DNA from: a virus
Virus record (IMG/VR): IMGVR_UViG_3300020190_002862
Span: 1-30,103 of that record
DNA length: 30,103 bases
Strand: one strand, 5' to 3'
In this document: positions 16,042 through 22,141 of the stretch, in pieces
Position numbering within the stretch: position 1 is the first letter of the stretch
Layout: each line of letters opens with the position of its first letter
Program-made: the position numbers and the translations under genes
Notes under the pieces: model-generated
Database searches by the model: none
Told to the model about the DNA's origin: nothing
Seen by the model: only the letters and a program-made list of their open reading frames with translations

Positions 16042-17868
16042 TTATCTCAATTCTCTTAAATCGAATGTTCTAACCCCGTCTACAGTAATTCTACCATAGA
16101 ACCTGTTGTTCACCATCTTCTTCGCATATCTGGTCATAATACCTTTGATTGGTGTGAAGTTGAATGGGTTGTACATTGTAGGTGTCAATTGTAGAGGAAC
16201 ATACGGTGCGTAAACGTACCCTGTGTCTAACAATGAAGAACCTTTGTGACCCAACAATACTGTATTTGGTGGGAAGTAAGGATCTCTATACACTTGGTAT
16301 CTTCCTGCTAATGTACCAACTCTTTCAATACCCATATTGTATTGGTCTTGCTCAGGAGAAGCGTTTGATACGTGGAAGTACTCAAGGTCATCAAAGATTG
16401 CAGAAATCTCAGAAGAAACAACAATCCAGTTAGCTCCACCTCTTAATGTAGACTTGTGGATTTGTGCTGAAATTTGGTTGATTGCTGTAATCAAAGTCTG
16501 ATTCCAATCTTTTTGTGTGTATTGAGTTAATGGATTTGCAGAAGTACCTCTTTTCCATCCGTTGTAATCCCATCTTAGGTTCCAAGCCGCACCTTTTCTA
16601 AGGTCTCTCAAGATTTCTCTATCAATTTCAGCCGCCACTTGCTCAGACAATAAAGCCGTAAGTTCAGCTTCAGCGTCGATGTTATGGAATGCTGAAACGT
16701 CTTGTGCCAATTCAGGTGACCATTGTGCTCTTAATTTTCTTTCAGTTACAGAAACAGTTACTGATTCTAAATCAAAAGAAACCTCACCAATTTTATCTTC
16801 AAATTCCAATTCTTCGTATACTCTAAAAGTACACGTGAACTCACTACCAGCAAGTGCAGTACCTGCAACACCTAATGTTAAACCTGAATAGCCGTCAAGT
16901 GATGCCGCTCCAATTGAACAAGGTTGTTGAAGGTCAACTTCTAGGTAAATATCACCAGTAGAGTCGCATATATCATCGTATGCGCCACCGTTTCCTGGGT
17001 ATGTACCACTGTAAAACGTTGTTGATTGTTGTGAACCATATTCTACAATCCCTTTACCGTATTTTTGAGTAACAACTCTGAATAGTAAATCACCAGTACC
17101 CATACCTGAGAATGCTCCAGTAGAAACTGCGTTTACTCTTAAATCAGAAAGGAATGACTCATTGTCCATTTCTTGTCCATCGGGACCGATTAATTTTCCA
17201 GCGCCTGCTGAAGAAAAACCTGACATAACGATTAAGGCTTTTCTAAAAACAGGACCACCATCGGCTCCCGTAGCAGCAACTGTACCACCAGTTAAGGTGT
17301 AAGCGGCTGGTACTAAGTTACCATTAGACCATGAAACTGTAGTTGCGCTCTTAGTTATACCAGAATATCTACCTTTTGAATAGTCAAAAAGACCTGCAGG
17401 GTCTAATCCTGGTTCAGTTCCTTCATAAAATCTATCATAAAGATTTTTACTTCCATCATTATAACCAGCATTTGCGTTTTGACCTGTATTATTTGGTGAA
17501 CCAATTGGTGCGTAATGCTCATTACCTGTATAAGATTGGATTTTAGGTACAAAGTAGAACAATTTACCAATTGGTAAGTTCATAGCCTGTACAGAAACTA
17601 AGTCATTAGCTAATAATTTAGAGAATACTCTTCTTACTATAGGAAATACTACAGTTTCGAAAGAACCTGAACTATCTGTTGATGCTGCTTCATTGATTAG
17701 GTTAGACGCTTGGTTTTCATATAACTGTGCCATGTTCTCTTTAACGTGTCCTCTAAGACCGTCTAGGAATCCTAATCTATCCCATTTGTTAATTGTATCT
17801 TCTTTGATAACTTTAAGGTGCTTAAGACCAATATTACCAACAAGACCTGATTCTAATAATGCTCCCAT
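16042..17868 (-). CDS. Major capsid protein, T4 gp23-like
   Basis: 608 residues. The N-terminal ~60 residues form a helical delta-type region (GALLESGLVGNIGLKHLKVI). NLINE60-AASTD then fits the prohead protease rule [L/I]-x-E, at nearly the same place as the T4 gp23 cut after residue 65. After it, FPIVRRVFSKLLANDLVSVQ and AMNLPIGKLFYF match the strongly conserved gp23 segment that ends QPMNSPTGQVFAL in T4. LLSEQVAAEIDREILRDLRK and the C-terminal ITVDGVRTFDLREL also fit. It forms the hexameric capsid shell. It follows the scaffold gene with a 35-base gap and no promoter-like motif, so the two are probably co-transcribed and end at the hairpin at 15994-16019. Codon use is GC-richer than in its neighbours, as expected for a highly expressed gene. 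Confidence 0.95.
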   Translation of the reverse strand: MGALLESGLVGNIGLKHLKVIKEDTINKWDRLGFLDGLRGHVKENMAQLYENQASNLINEAASTDSSGSFETVVFPIVRRVFSKLLANDLVSVQAMNLPIGKLFYFVPKIQSYTGNEHYAPIGSPNNTGQNANAGYNDGSKNLYDRFYEGTEPGLDPAGLFDYSKGRYSGITKSATTVSWSNGNLVPAAYTLTGGTVAATGADGGPVFRKALIVMSGFSSAGAGKLIGPDGQEMDNESFLSDLRVNAVSTGAFSGMGTGDLLFRVVTQKYGKGIVEYGSQQSTTFYSGTYPGNGGAYDDICDSTGDIYLEVDLQQPCSIGAASLDGYSGLTLGVAGTALAGSEFTCTFRVYEELEFEDKIGEVSFDLESVTVSVTERKLRAQWSPELAQDVSAFHNIDAEAELTALLSEQVAAEIDREILRDLRKGAAWNLRWDYNGWKRGTSANPLTQYTQKDWNQTLITAINQISAQIHKSTLRGGANWIVVSSEISAIFDDLEYFHVSNASPEQDQYNMGIERVGTLAGRYQVYRDPYFPPNTVLLGHKGSSLLDTGYVYAPYVPLQLTPTMYNPFNFTPIKGIMTRYAKKMVNNRFYGRITVDGVRTFDLRELR

Positions 17869-17903
17869 TTTTTAATTTTTTTTAGAGTTTATTTTTATTT
17901 TTT

Positions 17904-19316
17904 TTATTTTATTTTATTCATTAAATCCTTCATTCTCATAAATTGAGGATTTTCATAAGCTTTAGATTCAATCAAATTAGTCGCTGAACCATTACTTGGG
18001 GTTTTAATAACTTTTTTAGTAATTGATTCAGTCATCACTGAACTTGGTGTGTCACCTAATTCTTCTTTGATTGATTTATAAAGTGATTTTGATTCTTTCA
18101 AAGAGTCTACATTGTCGAATCTTCTAAGAATATTGATTTTTTCTTGTTTTGTTGTTGAGTGTTCGGTAAACAAACGTGTGGCGTATGCTAAGTTTGAATT
18201 AAAAATCGCAACTTCATTTAATTTATTTCTAAAAAAGTCTAAAGCTTTTCTATACTCTTCATTTTTTTCTTTCAGAGTTTCAAATTCATAAGACTCGTAA
18301 GTTAAATTTCTGTTTGGAGTAATCGCCTTTCTTAACCCTCTACCTTTTTTCGAACCATTTCCATAAGTTCTAGCGGCTTCAGCAGTTTCTGCATCATCAT
18401 CCTTTTCTTCACCCATCCAACCGTCTGAGATTTCATCCTTACCTGTTTCAGTGACTCCATATTTTAATTTTTTAGGGTAAATGTTAGATTTTAATTTACC
18501 AATTTTACCTTTTGCTTTAAAAGCCTCAACAACATTCTCGTATGATTCTTGGTCGATTTCATAAACTTGGTCATCCATTTCGTACACATCTTCGTCCATA
18601 TGACCCATACCTTCGTACACATCTTCGTCCATATGACCCATACCTTCGTACACATCTTCGTCCATATGACCCATACCTTCGTACACATCTTCGTCCATAT
18701 GACCCATACCTTCGTTATAGTCAAGTTCTGACATACCTCCCATCATTGAATCATCTTCAAAAACCAATTCGTATATTGTATTTTCTGCCATTGGTTCAGT
18801 TTGTTGTTCAACTGGTTGTTCAGTTGGTTGTGGTGTTGGTTCTTCTGCCGCAATACTAATCAGATATTCTGTATTAGCTTTACCATCTTTCAAATGAATA
18901 AAGTCACCATCTTTTTTGATAATAAATCCATCTTCGTCACCCATTGCCGCAAAAACTTTCATAAGTTCTGGCATTGGTGCTGATGTCATATCAAGTGGTG
19001 GTAATTCTTGTTCTGCTGGTGGCATTTCACCTTCACCGTTATCGGCACCTGCTTTAGGTTGTTGTGTTACAACTTCTTCTTCAGCAGACACTTCTTCTTC
19101 GCCTTCTTGTTCTGGTTCTTGTGGTTGTTCACCACCTTGTGCTTGTTCTTTCAAAGACCTTTTGGAACCTAAAATTGATTCCCTTACTAATTCGCCGATT
19201 TCTTCCTTCATTGTAGAAGCAAGTATTCCTTTTGCATTTTCACTAATCGCATCTTCGATAGACTTCATTTGTAAAAAAGCCTCTTCTACTAACGACTCTG
19301 ATTTTCTATTACTCAT
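17904..19316 (-). CDS. Prohead core scaffold, gp22-like, with internal tandem repeat
   Basis: 470 residues, highly acidic. The N-terminal helix SLVEEAFLQMKSIEDAI contains L-V-E, and is followed by a Gln/Glu/Pro-rich stretch (QGGEQPQEPEQEGEEE). Four identical copies of an 11-residue unit EGMGHMDEDVY follow at about 199-243. Charged helices (ETLKEKNEEYRKALDFFRNK) then resemble the gp22 helical core, and the C-terminus is basic (FMRMKDLMNKIK), suited to shell binding. Assignment rests on position (protease, this gene, capsid protein, as in T4 21-22-23), composition and helix pattern; sequence identity to gp22 is not obvious. Scaffold proteins shape the prohead and are degraded by the gp21 protease. 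Confidence 0.75.
   Translation of the reverse strand: MSNRKSESLVEEAFLQMKSIEDAISENAKGILASTMKEEIGELVRESILGSKRSLKEQAQGGEQPQEPEQEGEEEVSAEEEVVTQQPKAGADNGEGEMPPAEQELPPLDMTSAPMPELMKVFAAMGDEDGFIIKKDGDFIHLKDGKANTEYLISIAAEEPTPQPTEQPVEQQTEPMAENTIYELVFEDDSMMGGMSELDYNEGMGHMDEDVYEGMGHMDEDVYEGMGHMDEDVYEGMGHMDEDVYEMDDQVYEIDQESYENVVEAFKAKGKIGKLKSNIYPKKLKYGVTETGKDEISDGWMGEEKDDDAETAEAARTYGNGSKKGRGLRKAITPNRNLTYESYEFETLKEKNEEYRKALDFFRNKLNEVAIFNSNLAYATRLFTEHSTTKQEKINILRRFDNVDSLKESKSLYKSIKEELGDTPSSVMTESITKKVIKTPSNGSATNLIESKAYENPQFMRMKDLMNKIK
18581..18712 (-). repeat. Four tandem 33-base repeats in the scaffold gene
   Basis: The unit starting CGTACACATCTTCGTCCATA (plus strand) begins at 18581, 18614, 18647 and 18680 and appears identical each time. 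It encodes an 11-residue acidic unit in frame. Confidence 0.95.
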
Positions 19317-19348
19317 TAAAAAGCATTTGTATTTGCGTTTATTTATCT

Positions 19349-19356
19349 AATAAATA
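19349..19356 (-). promoter_or_regulatory. TATTTATT promoter-like motif of the scaffold-capsid unit
   Basis: On the minus strand CTATATATTTATTAG lies 32 bases before the scaffold ATG and just after the terminator of the upstream unit. That makes it the natural promoter for scaffold plus major capsid protein. Confidence 0.5.
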
Positions 19357-19407
19357 TATAGACTTTGTAAAAAATTTAATTTTATCTTAAAAAAGATGTA
19401 AAAACAA

Positions 19408-19432
19408 AAAAGGTCCCTTGTGGGGACCTTTT
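19408..19432 (-). terminator. Rho-independent terminator after the DUF4494-like gene
   Basis: Inverted repeat AAAAGGTCCC / GGGACCTTTT with a 5-base loop. On the minus strand it is followed by TTTTGTTTTT. It lies 17 bases beyond the stop of the gene at 19450. Confidence 0.88.
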
Positions 19433-19449
19433 ATAAAATCAAATAAAAG

Positions 19450-19659
19450 TTACTCAATTACTTCGTCAATTTTACTTTCAACAATAGCAGTTATTCGCCA
19501 ATTCAATGTATAAGTCTCATAAACTTTTGAAACTTTAGCTTCCACATCTGTTGGTGAAAAACCTTTAACAAGTTTTTCTTCTCTCATTTTTTTAATTTTA
19601 CCTGTGTTGTCATCAATCATGTCGGTTGTGATTTTTGCTACAAAATACTTCTCATTCAT
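19450..19659 (-). CDS. DUF4494-like small protein
   Basis: 69 residues. The pattern KYFVAKITTDMIDDNTGKIK, then KMREEKLVKGFSPTDVEAKV and a final beta strand (WRITAIVESKIDEVI) matches my recollection of DUF4494, a family of small proteins largely from Bacteroidota and their phages. Function is unknown. It starts 10 bases after the protease stop and is followed by a terminator, so it is the last gene of the protease transcript. The family assignment is from memory and moderate. Confidence 0.65.
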   Translation of the reverse strand: MNEKYFVAKITTDMIDDNTGKIKKMREEKLVKGFSPTDVEAKVSKVYETYTLNWRITAIVESKIDEVIE

Positions 19660-19669
19660 TTTATTAATA

Positions 19670-20380
19670 TTATTTACCTAAATAATTAGATAATCTTTTC
19701 ATTAAGTCAACAGTTTTATCTAATCCTCCCATATTTGAATTAATATTTTCAGATTCAGATAATTTTTCTTCGTAATTTGGTCTATCTTCTTTGTTTAAGT
19801 AAAGATATGCACCAGGTGTAGATGGTGAAGAAACTAAGTCAAAACAAATTAACTCAAAATCCTCTTGAACTTCATTTTCGTCTCCTTTTTTTACTAAAGA
19901 CCCGACTCCACGAGACGATACGCCCATTGTGACACCTTGTCTCATGAGGTTTGCAGCTACATCACCCTTTGATGTAACTATTCCTCTTTCGTGAAAACCT
20001 GGACTTGTTAATAATTTTATCTTACCCATTAAAATATTTCCTTCCCACCAAGTTTCAGTAATTAAATGTGATACCCTATCCAAATCAACTAAAGATGACT
20101 CAGGGTGATTCAATTCTGAAATAGACATTCCTCGTTTGATTACGTCTTGGTATTTTTCAGCCTCCCTTTTTAATATTTTTTCTGGATAAATTCTACCATT
20201 TCTATTTGGAACGCCGTGTTTTTGAAGTGTTGCGTAAAACACGAAAGGTTTTGAATGGTCGAGTTGACCATATGATTCTCTAATAATACTTTGGTTTCTT
20301 GGCTCGTTGGGATTGATGATTCCTGCATCCCACTCAACAAGAATTCCTTTACCTGTGTCGTTAGGTCCTAAAATTCTCAT
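19670..20380 (-). CDS. Prohead core protease, gp21-like
   Basis: 236 residues, close to the length of T4 gp21 (212). FVFYATLQKHGVPNRNGRIY (47-66) leads to SELNHPESS with His92 and to MGVSSRGVGSL with Ser155/156. With ICFDLVSSPSTPGA these are the His and Ser elements expected of a capsid maturation serine protease. In T4 this enzyme cuts scaffold, core and capsid proteins after [L/I]-x-E inside the prohead. Here it sits upstream of the scaffold and capsid genes as in T4, and the capsid protein has I-N-E at residue 60. A TATTTATA motif lies 13 bases upstream of the start. Confidence 0.88.
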   Translation of the reverse strand: MRILGPNDTGKGILVEWDAGIINPNEPRNQSIIRESYGQLDHSKPFVFYATLQKHGVPNRNGRIYPEKILKREAEKYQDVIKRGMSISELNHPESSLVDLDRVSHLITETWWEGNILMGKIKLLTSPGFHERGIVTSKGDVAANLMRQGVTMGVSSRGVGSLVKKGDENEVQEDFELICFDLVSSPSTPGAYLYLNKEDRPNYEEKLSESENINSNMGGLDKTVDLMKRLSNYLGK

Positions 20381-20393
20381 AATATTTTTTTAT

Positions 20394-20401
20394 TATAAAT
20401 A
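20394..20401 (-). promoter_or_regulatory. TATTTATA promoter-like motif before the protease
   Basis: The minus-strand AATATTTATAATAAA lies in the 21-base gap between the unknown gene at 20402 and the protease start, ending 13 bases before the ATG. Confidence 0.35.
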
Positions 20402-20851
20402 TTATATTTCTTGTGTTTCTGCCAATTTTGTTTTACTTAATGTAAAATAAATTGAATTTTTTAAATCATCTTTATAGATCGAAGATAAAATATTTTTAAT
20501 TTTTGACCTTAAAATAATTGATTTAAAATCGTAAATATCGTTGTGAATAAAAAGTGTTATTTCTAAATTTAAAAAACTTTTTTTGTTTTTTTGAAGTCCA
20601 CTTGTTCTTAAATCCAAATCTACAATATATTTTTTTTCGAAAATTTTGTGGTCAACAACTTCTAATAAGGTGTGTAAAATTTGTCTTTTTATGCTTCCTG
20701 TGATGGAAACCCAATTTGTGTAGTCTTCATTTGGTTTAACCCATGTTTGAAAAATTAGATAAATTGATTTTAAATTTTTAGAATCAACTGTTCCATATTG
20801 ACATTTTGCATCATCAAAAATGTTTAATTTTGATGTTTTTCCTTTCTTCAT
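20402..20851 (-). CDS. Unknown protein between bS21 and protease genes
   Basis: 149 residues, basic at the start (MKKGKTSKLNIF) with alternating strands and helices. Distinct segments are SIYLIFQTWVKPNEDYTNW and YIVDLDLRTSGLQKNKKSF. No catalytic motif, signal or membrane helix is visible. It is transcribed divergently from the bS21 gene across a 105-base gap and precedes the protease by 21 bases. Among T4 head genes a prohead core or neck role would fit the place, but the sequence gives no proof. Confidence 0.62.
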   Translation of the reverse strand: MKKGKTSKLNIFDDAKCQYGTVDSKNLKSIYLIFQTWVKPNEDYTNWVSITGSIKRQILHTLLEVVDHKIFEKKYIVDLDLRTSGLQKNKKSFLNLEITLFIHNDIYDFKSIILRSKIKNILSSIYKDDLKNSIYFTLSKTKLAETQEI

Positions 20852-20928
20852 TTTTCATATGTAAGATGTTTATTTTTATAAAATATAATAATTAGAATTA
20901 AATTTGTCAAAGCTCGAAAAAATTCATA

Positions 20929-20936
20929 TATTTATA
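20929..20936 (+). promoter_or_regulatory. TATTTATA promoter-like motif of the bS21 gene
   Basis: CATATATTTATATAAC lies 20 bases before the bS21 start, with the Shine-Dalgarno-like AAAAGGA in between. A TTTG at 20903-20906 could be a Bacteroidota-type -33 element, and TATATTTA partly fits the TAnnTTTG -7 element, so host sigma recognition is also possible. Confidence 0.45.
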
Positions 20937-20941
20937 TAACT

Positions 20942-20948
20942 AAAAGGA
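20942..20948 (+). promoter_or_regulatory. Strong Shine-Dalgarno sequence of the bS21 gene
   Basis: AAAAGGA ends 8 bases before ATG 20957, a textbook spacing. Most other genes in the window have only A-rich leaders, so this site stands out and supports the chosen start. Confidence 0.7.
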
Positions 20949-20956
20949 AAAAATTT

Positions 20957-21148
20957 ATGATTATTATTGAAGTGAAGAAAGGAAATATTGAACAGGCCTT
21001 AAAACAATATAAATTTAAAATTTATAAAACAAAACAATTAGAATTTTTAAGAGATAGACAAGAGTTTGAAAAAAAATCTATTAAAAATAGAAAACAACAA
21101 AAAAAAGCAATTTTTATTCAAAAAAAACAAAATCAATTCTTGTCTTGA
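20957..21148 (+). CDS. rpsU: Phage-encoded ribosomal protein bS21
   Basis: 63 residues, the usual bS21 length in Bacteroidota. MIIIEVKKGNIEQALKQYKF matches the N-terminal strand and first helix (the I-x-V-K-x-G-x-I-x-x-ALK-x-Y pattern). KTKQLEFLRDRQEFEKKSIK and the basic helix KNRKQQKKAIFIQKKQ match the rest. Phe53 aligns with the Tyr (about position 54) of flavobacterial bS21. bS21 sits on the 30S platform near the 16S 3' end and takes part in initiation. The gene is the only plus-strand gene within the head block, has its own promoter-like motif and the clearest Shine-Dalgarno here. Its 3' end overlaps the convergent membrane-protein gene by 16 bases. Confidence 0.9.
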   Translation: MIIIEVKKGNIEQALKQYKFKIYKTKQLEFLRDRQEFEKKSIKNRKQQKKAIFIQKKQNQFLS

Positions 21149-21384
21149 TTTTCTTCTGTCTTTTTTTTGTGAGTAAAAAAATCAACGGATGTAAGTCCTA
21201 ATGTTCCAAATGATAACAACCCAATAGTTTGTATAAGTATTACAGGTGCTACATATTTTCCGCAGCTAAATAGCGATACAAATAAAGCAACAATCAAAGA
21301 AATACTACACAAAAGACCTATAAATCTTTTGGATGAAATTTCACCATTAGCTCCTTCCATCATATTTTTAAAAAATTTTATCAT
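21133..21384 (-). CDS. Small two-helix membrane protein, possible holin
   Basis: 83 residues with two hydrophobic helices at about 21-40 (FIGLLCSISLIVALFVSLF) and 45-67, a short turn with Cys-Gly-Lys between them, and a charged C-terminal tail (THKKKTEENQDKN). The N-terminus ISSKRFIGLLC resembles phage two-helix proteins that I have seen called holins or left unnamed. Size, topology and tail fit a class II holin, but no endolysin is seen next to it, so this is a guess. Its ATG overlaps the stop of the upstream gene (ATGA at 21381-21384). Confidence 0.6.
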   Translation of the reverse strand: MIKFFKNMMEGANGEISSKRFIGLLCSISLIVALFVSLFSCGKYVAPVILIQTIGLLSFGTLGLTSVDFFTHKKKTEENQDKN

Positions 21385-22118
21385 AATCCTTCTTGAAGTT
21401 GTTTCAACTTGTAATAGTTATAAAAATCTATAGGTGAGTTTTGTATTTTATCTACGGTTTTTTCTATTGTGTCTTTGAAATCTTTTTCGTTTGATTCATT
21501 CAATTTTATTTTCAAACTACCAACTATAGACTCTTTTAATCTTTCCATTCTTAATTCTAATTCATCTTTAGGAATAGAAACAATTTCTGTTATTTCATTT
21601 CTTTCACTTTCAGATAAAGTAGAAATTTCATCGTTCAATTTTAAATTTGCAACTTTAATCATAGTTTCTAAAGGTAAATTAATTGATTTAGAAACTATTT
21701 TTTCTTTTTTAGCCGAAGTAAGGATTTTAGAAATTTGTTTTTTTGATTCTAAAATAGATTCTAAATTTTTGATAGATTTGTTATATATAACCGTATCAAT
21801 TGTTTCGTATTTATTGTTTGGGTTATTATGTAAATCAATCGCATCAATCCAAGAACCAACTTTACTTAGGACTTTTGAATTATTTTCAATTAAAATTTGT
21901 GAATATTCTATAGATTCATTTACATAGTCGTTTACTAAATCCACAGACATCCCTTTATTTTTATTTAAATCGTCATATATATAATACAATTCTGCAATAT
22001 CTTTATTTTCTAATACTATAGTTCTGAATTGATTAGAAAAATATTTGAACTCTTTTTTACCATATAAGTTGATAAAAGTCTCTTCAATTTTAGTTTTTAT
22101 TTCACCAAAAGCCGCCAT
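21381..22118 (-). CDS. Helical protein between portal and protease, unknown
   Basis: 245 residues, almost entirely helical and charged (ELRMERLKESIVGSLKIKLN, then DFKDTIEKTVDKIQNS). No catalytic motif, signal or membrane helix is visible. In T4 the interval between genes 20 and 21 holds the prohead core proteins gp67 and gp68, so a core or neck role is plausible by synteny only; gp67/68 are smaller. It starts 23 bases after the portal stop with a TATTTATT motif in that gap, and ends in an ATGA overlap with the membrane-protein gene. Confidence 0.6.
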   Translation of the reverse strand: MAAFGEIKTKIEETFINLYGKKEFKYFSNQFRTIVLENKDIAELYYIYDDLNKNKGMSVDLVNDYVNESIEYSQILIENNSKVLSKVGSWIDAIDLHNNPNNKYETIDTVIYNKSIKNLESILESKKQISKILTSAKKEKIVSKSINLPLETMIKVANLKLNDEISTLSESERNEITEIVSIPKDELELRMERLKESIVGSLKIKLNESNEKDFKDTIEKTVDKIQNSPIDFYNYYKLKQLQEGL

Positions 22119-22132
22119 AATAATTTTTTTAT

Positions 22133-22140
22133 AATAAATA
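22133..22140 (-). promoter_or_regulatory. TATTTATT promoter-like motif after the portal gene
   Basis: The minus-strand AAGTATTTATTATAAAA lies in the 23-base gap between the portal stop and ATG 22118, ending 14 bases before the ATG. Confidence 0.35.
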
Positions 22141-22141
22141 C

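Noticed and set aside
18581-18712. Possible CRISPR array
   Set aside because: The 33-base units are directly tandem, identical and in frame within a gene; there are no spacers.
18542-18859. Plus-strand open frames across the scaffold gene with repeated HLRPYDPYLRT units
   Set aside because: They are antisense to the well-supported scaffold gene; openness comes from the 33-base repeat, which has no stop in several frames.
18916-19350. Plus-strand open frame opposite the scaffold start
   Set aside because: Ser/Cys-rich composition typical of the complement of an acidic Gln/Glu-rich gene; no start context.
21133-21384. Firm holin call for the two-helix membrane protein
   Set aside because: Topology fits, but there is no endolysin or lysis cassette nearby; kept only as a possibility.
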